A stretch of 64,000 nt of DNA from Xanthomonas boreopolis. Lineage in GTDB: Bacteria > Pseudomonadota > Gammaproteobacteria > Xanthomonadales > Xanthomonadaceae. Positions 17,831-27,835 of this stretch are shown piece after piece. The DNA lies in assembly GCA_014654535.1 (NCBI GenBank), contig BNBA01000016.1, positions 36,780 through 100,779 on the forward strand. The letters are read 5' to 3'. A program made the position numbers and the translations under genes. The notes beneath the pieces are model-generated. The model saw only the letters and a list, made by a program, of their open reading frames with translations. It ran no database searches and was not told the origin of the DNA. The stretch's first letter is position 1; each line of letters starts with the position of its first letter.

Positions 17831-19371
17831 GGCACCCTCACTTCCGGCGTGGTGTCGCGGACCTGCTCGAAATAGCGGCCCGGATCGCGCAGCTGCTGCG
17901 CGGCCGCATCGGCCATGCGCATCAGCGGGCCGGCGGCGACGGTCATCGCCAGCACGTAGCCCAGCAGCAGCACGGTGGCGGCGGTTTCCACCGGACGCAT
18001 GCGCGCGCGCCGCGGCGGCGCGCGCGAGGGTTCGTCCTCGGCCGAGGCGGGGACGCGCCAGAACAGGCGCACGCCGGCGCGCGAGAGGCCGATCACCACC
18101 AGCAGGCTGCCGCCGAGCACGGCGCCCCAGACCGGCGGCAGCCAGGCGTCCGGCACGTGCTGCAGCAGCGCCGCCTTGGCCAGGAAGCCCGACAGCGGCG
18201 GCAGCCCGGCCACCGCGATCGCGGCGACCAGGAACATCGTGCCCGGCAGCGCCCGGCCCGGCAGCGGCGCGACGATCTCCTTGCGGTCGGAGGCGCTGCC
18301 GCGGCGCCGGCGGATCAGGTCGGAGACCATGAACAGCGCGGCGGCGATGAACGTGCTGTGCGGCAGGTAGTACAGGCCTGCGCCGATCGCGCCGGCATTG
18401 CCGAGCGAGAAGGCGACGAACAGCGTGCCCGCCGAGAAGATCACCAGGTACGACACCAGCACGCGCAGGCGCGCCGCGGCCATCACGCCGAGCCCGGCCA
18501 GCACCAGCGTGGCGATGCCGGCCCACAGCAGCGCCACCTGGCCGAAGCCGGCCATCGCGCCGGCCTGGTCGCCGAACCACAGCGAAGACACGCGCAGCAC
18601 CGCGTACAGGCCGACCTTGGTCATGATCGCGAACAGCGCGGCGATCGCCGCCGGCGCGCGCGAGTAGGTTTCCGGCAGCCACAGGTACAGCGGCAACAGC
18701 GCCGCCTTGCTGCAGAACACCAGCAGGAGCAGGCCCAGGGTCGCCTTCAGCAGCGGCAGGTCGTGCGCCGGCGTCTGTGCGATGCGCAGCGACAGCTCGG
18801 CCATGTTGAGCGTGCCGAGCAGGCCGTACAGCAACCCGAGCGCGATCAGGAACAGGGTCGAGGCGGCGACGTTGAACACCACGTAGTGCAGGCCGATGCG
18901 CATGCGCAGGCCGCGCCCGCCCGACAGCAGCAGGCCGTAGGAGGCGATCAGCATCACCTCGAAGAACACGAACAGGTTGAAGACGTCGCCGGTCAGGAAG
19001 GCGCCGTTGAGGCCCATCAGCTGGAACTGGAACAGCGCGTGGAAGTGCGGGGCGCGCCGCTCCCAGCCGGCGCAGGCGTGCAGCAGGCAGGCCGCCGCCA
19101 GCAGCGTGGTGGTCAGCAGCATCCAGGCCGACAAGCGGTCGGCCATCAGCGCGATGCCGAGCCGCGCGGGCCAGTCGCCGAGCAGGTAGACCTGCATCGC
19201 GCCGTCCGCGGTGCGCGCGAACAGCGCCAGCACCGCCGCCGAGAGCGCAGCCAGCGCGATCCAGGCGACCATGCGGCGCGCGCGGTGGCCGTACCGGCGA
19301 TGCTCGACGAACAGCGATGCCGCCGCGCCCAGCATCGGGATCAGGATGGGCAGGATCGGCAGGTGGCTCAT
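17827..19371 (-). CDS. mrpD: Mrp/Pha cation:proton antiporter subunit D
   Basis: The 514-residue subunit is homologous to the proton-pumping NuoM/NuoN subunits of complex I. It has about 14 membrane segments. 'FFEVMLIASYGLLLSGG' carries the conserved glutamate of helix 5, and 'CSKAALLPLYLWLPETYSRA' carries the lysine and the 'LP.AYS.AP'-like signature. 'KVGLYAVLRV' contains another conserved lysine. The protein should translocate protons or cations within the antiporter. It overlaps mrpC and mrpE by four bases. Confidence 0.95.
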   Translation of the reverse strand: MSHLPILPILIPMLGAAASLFVEHRRYGHRARRMVAWIALAALSAAVLALFARTADGAMQVYLLGDWPARLGIALMADRLSAWMLLTTTLLAAACLLHACAGWERRAPHFHALFQFQLMGLNGAFLTGDVFNLFVFFEVMLIASYGLLLSGGRGLRMRIGLHYVVFNVAASTLFLIALGLLYGLLGTLNMAELSLRIAQTPAHDLPLLKATLGLLLLVFCSKAALLPLYLWLPETYSRAPAAIAALFAIMTKVGLYAVLRVSSLWFGDQAGAMAGFGQVALLWAGIATLVLAGLGVMAAARLRVLVSYLVIFSAGTLFVAFSLGNAGAIGAGLYYLPHSTFIAAALFMVSDLIRRRRGSASDRKEIVAPLPGRALPGTMFLVAAIAVAGLPPLSGFLAKAALLQHVPDAWLPPVWGAVLGGSLLVVIGLSRAGVRLFWRVPASAEDEPSRAPPRRARMRPVETAATVLLLGYVLAMTVAAGPLMRMADAAAQQLRDPGRYFEQVRDTTPEVRVP

Positions 19372-19751
19372 TCGCGCGCCTCCGCCTCGCCTACCGGCGC
19401 GGTGGCGTCAGGATCGTCCTCGTGCGCGTCGACGTGGTCGCTGCGGTTGTCGGCACGGCTGCGCATCGCCAGCACCAGGCTCACCGCGGTCATCGCGAAG
19501 GCGATCACGATCGCGGTCAGCACCAGCGCCTGCGGCAGGGGATCGGTGTGCTCGGTCAGCGTCGCGGGGATGCCGTCGCGCAGCACCGGCGCCTGCCCGA
19601 CGCGCAGGCGGCCGCCGGCGAAGATCAGCAGGTTGGTGGCGTAGGACAGGAACGTGAGCCCGAGGATCACGTCGAAGCTGCGCGCGCGCAGCAGCAGGTA
19701 GATGCCGATCGCGGTCAGCACGCCGATGGCGCTTGCCAGGGCCAGTTCCAT
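19368..19751 (-). CDS. mrpC: Mrp/Pha cation:proton antiporter subunit C
   Basis: The 127-residue product is NuoK-like with three membrane helices: 'AIGVLTAIGIYLLLRA', then 'VILGLTFLSYATNLLIFAGG', then 'ALVLTAIVIAFAMTAVSLVL'. The family block 'DPLPQALVLTAIVI' is intact. The hydrophilic acidic tail is variable. Unlike the other junctions of this operon, it is separated from mrpA by 142 bases, which contain a large inverted repeat (19779-19865). Confidence 0.94.
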   Translation of the reverse strand: MELALASAIGVLTAIGIYLLLRARSFDVILGLTFLSYATNLLIFAGGRLRVGQAPVLRDGIPATLTEHTDPLPQALVLTAIVIAFAMTAVSLVLAMRSRADNRSDHVDAHEDDPDATAPVGEAEARE

Positions 19752-19778
19752 CAGGGGATGCCTCCGAATCCATCTGCC

Positions 19779-19865
19779 GTCGTTCCCGCGCCGGCGGGAA
19801 CCTCGTGCCTTGGCTTTCCCACGGGCGCTCGAAGTCGCCGGGTCCCCGCCGGCGCGGGAACGACG
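19779..19865. repeat. Paired inverted repeat inside the mrp operon (family D)
   Basis: The arms at 19779-19802 and 19842-19865 are inverted copies that agree in 23 of 24 positions. Each arm is itself a hairpin, for example GTTCCCGC/GCGGGAAC. The unit starts CGTCGTTCCCG and recurs as a single hairpin at 37297-37322. It sits between mrpA and mrpC, in what looks like a single transcription unit. Confidence 0.8.
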
Positions 19866-19893
19866 CACATGGAGCCGGCCGCGGATCGCGCCA

Positions 19894-22719
19894 TCAGTGC
19901 GCCTCCCCGGTCCGAGCAGAGCGCTGCCTGGGATCGAGCGCGCCGCGCAGCGAATCGCGCGTGCGCGAGGGCTTGATCGTGCCCAGCATCGACAGCATCA
20001 GCATCGCCGAGCCGAACACCACCAGGTACACGCCGGTATCGAAGCCCATCGCGCTGGCCAGCTCGATCTCGCCGATCAGCGGCAGGTGCAGCGTGGCATG
20101 GCCGCTGGTCAGGAACGGCACGCCGAACAGCATCGAGGCCGCGCCGCTGGCGATCGCCACCAGCAGGCCCACGCCGACCAGGCGGATGTAGTCGAAGCCG
20201 AAGCGCGATTCCACCGAGGCCGCGCCCTGGATCACGTACTGCATCAGCAGCGGTACCGCCAGCACCAGGCCGGCGATGAAGCCGCCGCCCGGCGCGTTGT
20301 GGCCGCGCACGAACAGGAACAGCGACACGGTGAGCGTGAGCGGGAACATGATCTGGGCCAGGTCCGCCGGCACCGGCAGCTTGACCGGCCCCCCCGGCAT
20401 CACCCGCTCCGGCGCCATGCGGGCGCGCCGCAGCAGCGCGTGCACGACCAGCCCGGCGATGGCGAACACGGTGATCTCGCCGAAGGTGTCGAAGCCGCGG
20501 AAGTCCACCAGGATCACGTTGACCACGTTGCGGCCGAAGGCCTCCGGCAGCGAGCGCGCCAGCATCTCGCCGGCGATCGTGCTGCCCGGGCGGGTCATCA
20601 GCGTGTAGGCGAGCACGGCGATGCCGGTGCCGGCGGCGATCGCGAGCGCGGCGTCGCGCCAGCGGCGCAGGCGGCCGCGCTCGGGCAGCGAGAACTCCGG
20701 CAGGTAGTTCATCGCCAGCAGCATCAATACCAGCGTCACCATCTCCACCAGCAACTGGGTCAGCGCCAGGTCCGGGGCGGACAGGAACACGAAGGCCAGG
20801 CTCACCGCCAGTCCGGTGCCGCCCAGCACCAGCACCGCCAGCAGGCGCTGCCGGTACAGGAACAGGCTGGCCATCGCGCAGACGATCATCAGCAGCCACA
20901 GCGCCCAGCCCAGCAGCGGCATCGCCTGCGGCTCGCCCCAGGCCGGCAGCGAGCCGCCTTCCAGGAACGGCGCCGCCGCCACCGCGATCGAGGCGAGCAC
21001 GAGCAGCATCAGCATGCGCTGCAGGCTGCCGTTGGCGATGCCGTCGGTGAAGCGCGAGGCCAGGCCGAACAGGGAGCGGAGTTGCCAATCGAACAGCGAG
21101 CGCCCCTGCGAGCGCGTCTCCACCGCATGCAGGTCCAGTACCCGCCGCAGGAACACGTACAGCGCCACGCCGCCGACCACGCCCAGCGCGCTCATCGCCA
21201 GCGGCCAGTTCAACCCGTGCCAGATCGCCAGGCTGTAGTCGGGCAGGGCATCGCCGAGGATCGCGCCGGCGCCGGCGCGCAGCACCGGGGCGACGGTCAG
21301 GGCCGGGACGATGCCGACCATCACGCAGATCAGGACCAGCACCTCCACCGGGATCTTCATCCAGCGCGGCGGTTCGTGCGGCACCGGATCCAGCGGCCGC
21401 GCCGGTTTGGCGAAGAAGGTGTCGTGCACGAAGCGCAGGCTGTAGGCCACGCCGAGCACGCCGGCCAGCAGGGCCGCGACGGTGGCGAACACCCGCATCG
21501 GCTGCGAGGCCTGGGTCTCCAGCGCGACGGCGAAGAACATCTCCTTGGACAGGAAGCCGTTGAGCAGCGGGATGCCGGCCATCGACAGCGAGGCGATGAT
21601 CGCCAGCGCGCTGGTGAACGGCATGTAGCGCCGCAACGCGCCGAGCCGGCGCATGTCGCGGGTGCCGGTCTCGTGGTCGATGATGCCCGCGGCCATGAAC
21701 AGCGAGGCCTTGAACACCGCGTGGTTGAGGACGTGGAACACGCCGGCCACCACGGCCATCGGCGTGGACAGGCCGAACAGCATCGTGATCAGGCCCAGGT
21801 GCGAGATCGTCGAGTAGGCCAGCAGGCCCTTCAGGTCGTGCTGGAAGATCGCGTACCAGGCGCCGATCACCAGCGTGACCGCGCCGACCGAGGTCACGGT
21901 GTAGAAGAACAGGTCGCTGCCGGCCAGCGCCGGATGCAGGCGCGCCAGCAGGAATACCCCGGCCTTCACCATCGTGGCCGAGTGCAGGTACGCCGACACC
22001 GGCGTGGGCGCGGCCATCGCGTGCGGCAGCCAGAACTGGAACGGGAACTGCGCGCTCTTGGTGAACGCGCCGGCCAGGACCAGCGCGAGCGCCCAGGGAT
22101 ACAGCGGGCTGGCGCGGATGACGTCGCCCGCGGCCAGCACCGCATCGAGGTCGTAGCTGCCGACGATGCGCCCGATCAGCAGCACGCCGCCGAGCAGCGC
22201 CAGGCCGCCGCCGCCGGTGATCACCAGCGCCATGCGCGCACCGTCGCGCGCGTCCTTGCGGTGCGACCAGAAGCCGATCAGCAGGAACGAGCTGATGCTG
22301 GTCAGTTCCCAGAAGATCATCAGCAATAGCAGGTTGCCGGACAGCACCAGGCCCAGCATCGCGCCCATGAACAGCAGCAGGTAGGCGTAGAAGCGCGGCG
22401 CGCTGTCGCGCGCGCTCAGGTAGTAGCGCGCGTACATCACCACCAGCGCGCCGATCGCCAGCACCAGCAGCGCGAACATCCAGGCCAGCCCGTCCAGGCG
22501 CAGCGCGAAGTCCAGGCCGATCTGCGGCAGCCAGGCGTGGACGACGCGCGGCACTTCCCCGGCGAGCACGGCCGGCGTCATCGCCGCCAGCAATCCCAGC
22601 CCCAGCAACGGCGCGCTGCCCGCCAGCCACGCGGTGGTGGCGCGGGATACATGGCGCAGCGCGGCCACGGCGGCGGCCATCAGGAATGGCAGCGCCAGCA
22701 GGAGGTCGAGGAGGATCAT
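19894..22719 (-). CDS. mrpA: Mrp/Pha antiporter subunit A fused to subunit B
   Basis: The 941-residue polytopic protein is the NuoL-like antiporter subunit A with a C-terminal MrpB domain, as in the PhaAB form. The core has 'NLLLLMIFWELTSISSFLLI' (helix 5 glutamate), 'FTKSAQFPFQFWLPHAM' (conserved lysine), 'ATMVKAGVFLLARLHP' and 'LNHAVFKASLFMAAGIIDHE'. The MrpB part (~residues 800-941) has 'GHNAPGGGFIAGLV' and 'GFDTGVYLVVFGSAMLML'. It is the first gene of the operon and should carry the main ion path for Na+ or K+/H+ exchange, supporting pH and salt tolerance. Confidence 0.96.
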   Translation of the reverse strand: MILLDLLLALPFLMAAAVAALRHVSRATTAWLAGSAPLLGLGLLAAMTPAVLAGEVPRVVHAWLPQIGLDFALRLDGLAWMFALLVLAIGALVVMYARYYLSARDSAPRFYAYLLLFMGAMLGLVLSGNLLLLMIFWELTSISSFLLIGFWSHRKDARDGARMALVITGGGGLALLGGVLLIGRIVGSYDLDAVLAAGDVIRASPLYPWALALVLAGAFTKSAQFPFQFWLPHAMAAPTPVSAYLHSATMVKAGVFLLARLHPALAGSDLFFYTVTSVGAVTLVIGAWYAIFQHDLKGLLAYSTISHLGLITMLFGLSTPMAVVAGVFHVLNHAVFKASLFMAAGIIDHETGTRDMRRLGALRRYMPFTSALAIIASLSMAGIPLLNGFLSKEMFFAVALETQASQPMRVFATVAALLAGVLGVAYSLRFVHDTFFAKPARPLDPVPHEPPRWMKIPVEVLVLICVMVGIVPALTVAPVLRAGAGAILGDALPDYSLAIWHGLNWPLAMSALGVVGGVALYVFLRRVLDLHAVETRSQGRSLFDWQLRSLFGLASRFTDGIANGSLQRMLMLLVLASIAVAAAPFLEGGSLPAWGEPQAMPLLGWALWLLMIVCAMASLFLYRQRLLAVLVLGGTGLAVSLAFVFLSAPDLALTQLLVEMVTLVLMLLAMNYLPEFSLPERGRLRRWRDAALAIAAGTGIAVLAYTLMTRPGSTIAGEMLARSLPEAFGRNVVNVILVDFRGFDTFGEITVFAIAGLVVHALLRRARMAPERVMPGGPVKLPVPADLAQIMFPLTLTVSLFLFVRGHNAPGGGFIAGLVLAVPLLMQYVIQGAASVESRFGFDYIRLVGVGLLVAIASGAASMLFGVPFLTSGHATLHLPLIGEIELASAMGFDTGVYLVVFGSAMLMLSMLGTIKPSRTRDSLRGALDPRQRSARTGEAH

Positions 22720-22871
22720 GCAGGGAATCCGGGATTCGCGAGCAGATGCCCGAGTCTAACAAACACCTTCACATGGCTGGTCCGCCAGATGAACGGCCGT
22801 TCGGGTTGGGCGACCGCGGCCTTTGCCGGAGCGGCGGGAGGCTGTGCGGAGCCAACCGGTATCCTTGCCGG

Positions 22872-23768
22872 ATGAGCGATGTCCAGGTTCCGTCCCATTC
22901 CACCCCGTCCCGCCGCGCGCTGGTGTTCGGCGCCAGCGGCCAGATCGGCGAGCGCGTGCTCGAGCGGCTGGCCAGGCAAGGCTGGGAGATCGTCGCGGTG
23001 TCGCGCCAGGCGCGCGCGTCGCGGCCCGGACTGGCCTGGTTGCAGGGCGATCTCTCGATGCCGCCGCCGCCGGGGCCGTTCGCGGCCATCGTCAGCTGCG
23101 GTCCGCTCGACCATTTCGCGCGCTGGTATGCCGGCGCGGAAACGGAAGCCGCGCGCATCGTCGCCTTCGGCTCGACCAGCCTGCAGGTCAAGCAGGCCTC
23201 CGGCGACGCGCACGAGCGCGACCTGGCACGCCGCCTCGCCGATGCGGAGCAGCAGTTGTTCGCCGCGGCCCGGGCGCGCGGCGCGGCGGCGACGGTGCTG
23301 CGCCCGACCCTGGTCTACGGCGCCGGGCGCGACCTGACGTTGAGCCGGATCGCCGCGTTGGCGCAGCGCACCGGCCACTTCGCGTTGCCGAGCGGGGCGA
23401 CCGGGCGGCGCCAGCCGGTGCATGTCGAGGACCTGGCCGGGGCCGCGTGCGCGGTGCTGGCCGCACCGGCGACCCACGGGCGCAGCTATGCGCTGGGCGG
23501 CGGCGAGGTGCTGGCGTACGAGGACATGGTCGGGCGCGTGCTGGCGGCGCTGCCGCGGCCGGCCAGGCTGTGGCGCATCCCGCGCTGGCTGTTCGCCTCC
23601 GCGCTGCACGGCGCGCACGCGCTGGGCCGCCTGCAAGGCATGAATGCGGCCGCCCTGCAGCGGATGCGGGAAGACCTGGTGTTCGACCTGGAGCCGGCCC
23701 GCCGGGACTTCGGCTACGCGCCGCGGGCGTTCGCCCCCACCGCCGGCGAGCTCGGCGTGCGCGCGTAG
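22872..23768 (+). CDS. NAD(P)-dependent epimerase/dehydratase-like (atypical SDR) protein
   Basis: The 298-residue protein has a Rossmann fold with the nucleotide-binding motif 'ALVFGASGQIGERVLERLA' near the N-terminus. This is followed by 'FGSTSLQVK' at the serine position, 'VLRPTLVYGAGRDLTLSRI' and 'GRRQPVHVEDLAGAACAVL', which are typical of extended or atypical SDRs. The catalytic YxxxK is not evident; the matching segment is 'ERDLARRLADAEQQL', so it may bind NAD(P) without classical dehydrogenase chemistry. It is divergent from the mrp operon and converges with the Mpo1-like gene. The substrate is unknown. Confidence 0.85.
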   Translation: MSDVQVPSHSTPSRRALVFGASGQIGERVLERLARQGWEIVAVSRQARASRPGLAWLQGDLSMPPPPGPFAAIVSCGPLDHFARWYAGAETEAARIVAFGSTSLQVKQASGDAHERDLARRLADAEQQLFAAARARGAAATVLRPTLVYGAGRDLTLSRIAALAQRTGHFALPSGATGRRQPVHVEDLAGAACAVLAAPATHGRSYALGGGEVLAYEDMVGRVLAALPRPARLWRIPRWLFASALHGAHALGRLQGMNAAALQRMREDLVFDLEPARRDFGYAPRAFAPTAGELGVRA

Positions 23769-23790
23769 CGCGGCGGATCGTTCCGGCGCG

Positions 23791-24267
23791 TCAGTAGCGC
23801 CAGCCCATCCGGCGGTAGAACTTGGCCAGCACCCAGATCGGGCCGATCAGCAGGTAGACCAGGTCGGTGAGGAAGCTCGGGCGGCGCCCTTCGATGTGAT
23901 GGCCGATGAACTGGGCGATCCAGGCGACCACGAACACGCCCACGGCGGTGGCCAGCAGGCCGGCGATGCCGAGGTTCGCTTCCAGCAGCCGGCACAGGCA
24001 GCCGCAGAAGAAGAACACCGCCAGCATGCCGAGCCCGAGCGGGCGCGAGAGGCGGTTGTAGAACATCCACGCCGCGAACATCGCCAGCGCCGCCCACACG
24101 CCGCTGCGGAACCAGGTGCCGCCGACCGGGATGCACCACAGCAAGGCCACCACCGACCACAGGATGGCCGGCACCGCGACCACGTGGATCGACTGGTTGG
24201 TGGCGTTGCGGTGGTCGCCGGAGTAGCTGGAAAAATACTGCTCGATCGGACGCGCGCTGGTCTGCAT
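23791..24267 (-). CDS. Mpo1-like (DUF962) membrane protein
   Basis: The 158-residue membrane protein has about four hydrophobic helices. It belongs to the DUF962/Mpo1 family, whose yeast member is an Fe(II) dioxygenase that shortens 2-hydroxy fatty acids. The histidines conserved in the family are visible in 'YSGDHRNATNQSIHVVAVP' and 'FIGHHIEGRRPSFLTD'. The C-terminal 'PIWVLAKFYRRMGWRY' is also typical. A role in 2-hydroxy fatty acid turnover is plausible, as xanthomonads are rich in hydroxy fatty acids, but this is inference. It stands alone. Confidence 0.88.
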   Translation of the reverse strand: MQTSARPIEQYFSSYSGDHRNATNQSIHVVAVPAILWSVVALLWCIPVGGTWFRSGVWAALAMFAAWMFYNRLSRPLGLGMLAVFFFCGCLCRLLEANLGIAGLLATAVGVFVVAWIAQFIGHHIEGRRPSFLTDLVYLLIGPIWVLAKFYRRMGWRY

Positions 24268-24487
24268 GGTTTTCCCTCCCAGGAACCGGGGAGAGGATAC
24301 CGCGTGCGGCGCAGTACGGTGCCGGTCAGGCCGGCCGTGCCATCGGGGTGGCCGCTGCGCCGCGGCAGCGCCGGGCGGGCCCGGCGGCCCGGTTGCCGGC
24401 GAAACGGGACATCCGCCGCTCCAGGCGGGCCGGTTCCTGCTCGACGTCGTGGCGGGCCTGCTTCATGGCGGTCCGGCCCGGCGTGGG

Positions 24488-24769
24488 TCAGGCGCTGCGC
24501 CGGCTGAGCCGCTGCCAGCAGTCGGTGGCGAGCTGCTCGTAGTTCTCCTGCGTGCTCGACGAGATGAAATGGTGCTCGATGCGACGGCGGAACAAGCGCA
24601 GGCGCTCCACTTCGCTCGAATGCGGCGCCTGCAGGTAGATGTCGCACGCCATCTTCACCACCGGCGACAGCTCGCTGAACTTGCCTATGCCGAGGTTGCC
24701 CTCCGCATGGCGCGATTGCCAATGCGCGATTTCTGCCTGTACGTCGATGACGGCGGGGTCTCTGTTCAT
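24488..24769 (-). CDS. Conserved small hypothetical protein (93 aa)
   Basis: I do not recognise a named family. The protein is soluble and mostly helical, with no signal peptide. It contains 'EIAHWQSRH', 'VVKMACDIYLQAPHS' and 'ENYEQLATDCWQRL'. The sequence looks constrained (tryptophans, cysteines and histidines spread along it), and codon choice fits its neighbours, so it is probably a real gene. ATG at 24769 has AAGGAGG just upstream, a strong ribosome site. Confidence 0.75.
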   Translation of the reverse strand: MNRDPAVIDVQAEIAHWQSRHAEGNLGIGKFSELSPVVKMACDIYLQAPHSSEVERLRLFRRRIEHHFISSSTQENYEQLATDCWQRLSRRSA

Positions 24770-25032
24770 GGCCTTGTGCCTCCTTGAGGTCGTGGGCGAT
24801 GGCCCATCACCGTAGCGAGCGCAGCGTCAACGGGAGATCATCGGAAAGTCGTTTTCGCTGCATACGCCTCGTCGAGCGCATGAACGCGTCAGCGTCGTGA
24901 TCGGTCGTATGTGAGGCACCGCACTGATTAGCGCAATCGCAAGTCCCGCCAAACATCGTGCTAACGGGCCGCAAGCGAAGGTCGGCCGTGCATGGCGATG
25001 CCGCGATGGGCGGCACCGGATGGGAGGTATGC

Positions 25033-25191
25033 ATGGCCGATGACCGGCGCGAGGGCGACAAACGCAGCAGTGGCGTGGCCGAGGCGGCGACGTGGTGGCG
25101 GGCGCTGATGGCGTCGCATGCGTTCCGCTCGGTGCTCGCGGTCGTCCTGGTGGCGGTGGGGATCGTGGTGTTCGCCGTGTCGGTGAAGTGA
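25033..25191 (+). CDS. Possible small single-span membrane protein (52 aa)
   Basis: The ATG at 25033 has GGGAGG at 25022-25027. The product has a charged N-terminal half ('MADDRREGDKRSS') and a C-terminal membrane helix ('FRSVLAVVLVAVGIVVFAVS'). The frame is open further upstream to 24958, which would give 77 residues. No family is recognised. Existence rests on the ribosome site and the clean hydrophobic segment only. Confidence 0.4.
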   Translation: MADDRREGDKRSSGVAEAATWWRALMASHAFRSVLAVVLVAVGIVVFAVSVK

Positions 25192-25320
25192 CGGGGAAGG
25201 GCACGCGGCGCCCGGATAGCGACGGCGGACACGGTTCGTCGCCGGAGCCGGCCTTGGCCCTGCTCGGCGGCCGCGCTCCCGGCCGGTATGCTTGGCAAGG
25301 GAGTCAAGGGAGCGGGGATT

Positions 25321-26327
<1,007 letters not shown>

Positions 26328-26331
<4 letters not shown>

Positions 26332-26993
26332 GACGCGTCCCGAGGCGGGCGCGAAGCGGCCTGGCCGCGCGCCGCGACGGCGTGCAGTTCGGCCAGCAAC
26401 TGCCGTTGCGCGGCCTCGCGCTCCGGCTCGCGCATGCGCAGGATCGCCGACGGATGCCAGCTGGCCAGCGCCTGCACGCCGCCGGGCAGTTCGCGCCAGC
26501 GGCCGCGCTCGAGGCTGATGCGGAAGCCGGCGCCGAACAGGGTCTGGGCCGCCATCGCCCCCAGCGCCATCACCGCATGCGGCCGTACCCTCAACAGCTC
26601 CGCCGCCAGCCACGGGCGGCAGGCGGCCTGCTCTCCGGCCGAGGCGCGCTGGTGCAACCGGCGCTTGCCGCGCGGCACGAACTTGAAGTGCTTCACGGTG
26701 TTGGTCAGGTACACCTGCGCGGGATCCAGCCCGGCCTCGAGCATCAGCCTGCGCAGCAGCTGGCCGGCCGGCCCGACGAAGGGATGGCCCTCGCGATCCT
26801 CGCGATCGCCGGGCTGTTCGCCCACCAGCATCAGCCGGGCATGCGGCGGGCCTTCGCCGAACACGGTCTGGGTCGCGTCCCGCCACAGCGGGCAGCGCCG
26901 GCAGTCGCGGGCTTGCCGGCGCAGCGCAGCCAACGTGCCGGCGGGCACTTCGTCGACCGGCTTGGCGAGCGGGATCGGAGGTGAGCGGGTCAC
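26328..26993 (-). CDS. udgX: UdgX-type uracil-DNA glycosylase/crosslinking enzyme
   Basis: The 221-residue protein belongs to the uracil-DNA glycosylase superfamily, close to family 4. Motif A 'GEQPGDRED' (58-66) and 'PFVGPAG' (71-77) are followed by 'TNTVKHFKFVPRGKRRLHQ'. The latter contains the KRRxH loop (110-114) that defines UdgX. In Mycobacterium UdgX the loop histidine forms a covalent bond with the deoxyribose after uracil removal. Motif B is 'ASWHPSAIL' (H180). C31, C34 and C125 fit iron-sulfur ligands, with H102 where family 4 has a cysteine. GTG at 26993 is the only suitable start. It overlaps lacI tail to tail. Confidence 0.88.
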
Positions 26994-27093
26994 GGCGGCT
27001 CCGGGAAGCGGACGCCGCCAGGTTAGCCGGCCTCCGGTGAGGGGCGCGGCCAGGCGGTGCGCGGAACGTGCACGCCGGCGAAACGCCCGGGCG

Positions 27094-27741
27094 TCAGTCG
27101 CCCTGCGCGCCCATCGTGCGCGCGCCGACGATGATCATGCGCAGCATCGTCGAGATCTGCTCGACCAGTTCCGGATCCTTTTCCGGTGGCAGGTCCATGG
27201 CGGTGGCGCCCATCGCGAACACCAGCCGGGTGATCGCCTTGGACACCAGCGCCGGCTCGTGCAGCACCGCGCCATCGGCGGCGGCCAGCCGCACCAGGTC
27301 CTGCTGCAGCTCTTCCTCGAAATAGTGCAGCTCGCGCTCGACCGCGTGCTTGAACGCGTCCGAGCCGACCGCGCCCTCGCGCAGCAGCACGTGCAGCAGC
27401 TTGTCGTCGGCGCGCAGCTGTTCCATGAAGGTCTCCACCGATACCCGCACCACGCTGCGGTCGGTGGAGGTCGCGCGCTGGCGCGCCTGGCCGATGATCG
27501 TGCGCAGCGAGCGGCCGGCCAGGTCGATCAGCGCGACCGCCAGCTCGTCCATGTCGCGGAACTGCCGGTAGAAGCTGTTCGGCGCGATCCCGGCCTCGCG
27601 GGCGACCTCGCGCAGGCTGAGCGTGGACAGGCTGCGGTGCGGGCCGATCAGCTTGAGTGCGGCCGCCAGCAAGTCCTCGCGCGTGACCGTCCGGCGGGAC
27701 GGGGCGGAGTCGTCGGACGGGGACAGGGCGGTCGAAGTCAT
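27094..27741 (-). CDS. TetR family regulator, FabR-like
   Basis: The 215-residue protein has an N-terminal TetR DNA-binding domain very close to FabR, the repressor of unsaturated fatty acid synthesis: 'LSLREVAREAGIAPNSFYRQ' followed by 'FRDMDELAVALIDLAGRSLR'. 'VETFMEQL' and 'LHVLLREGAVGSDAFKHAVE' also parallel FabR. It is divergent from a ferredoxin reductase and a fatty acid desaturase, and the 94-base promoter region has two palindromes. Control of oxygen-dependent desaturation in response to acyl-CoA or acyl-ACP is therefore likely, as with Pseudomonas DesT. Confidence 0.9.
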   Translation of the reverse strand: MTSTALSPSDDSAPSRRTVTREDLLAAALKLIGPHRSLSTLSLREVAREAGIAPNSFYRQFRDMDELAVALIDLAGRSLRTIIGQARQRATSTDRSVVRVSVETFMEQLRADDKLLHVLLREGAVGSDAFKHAVERELHYFEEELQQDLVRLAAADGAVLHEPALVSKAITRLVFAMGATAMDLPPEKDPELVEQISTMLRMIIVGARTMGAQGD

Positions 27742-27787
27742 GGGCAGGTCATGGCGGGCTGGCTGAATCATACCCTCGGTCCCTGAA

Positions 27788-27822
27788 TATACACTTGTAT
27801 ACACACATGTACTCTCATGTGT
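27788..27822. promoter_or_regulatory. Probable FabR/DesT-type operators
   Basis: TATACACTTGTATA (27788-27801) is a palindrome with arms TATACA/TGTATA. Immediately beside it, ACACATG (27803-27809) and CATGTGT (27816-27822) form a second one with a six-base spacer. Both lie between the TetR gene and the reductase gene, 14-48 bases ahead of the latter. The AT-rich tract contrasts sharply with the genome average. Confidence 0.65.
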
Positions 27823-27835
27823 ATAGTGCATCGTC

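Noticed and set aside
19779..19865. Transcription terminator ending an mrpA-only unit
   Set aside because: There is no U-run, and the downstream subunits are needed with MrpA. It fits a dispersed repeat better, though an attenuating effect is possible.
24958..25032. Upstream extension of the 52-residue membrane protein
   Set aside because: It lacks a ribosome site of its own, while the GGGAGG before 25033 is well placed. The short form is preferred.
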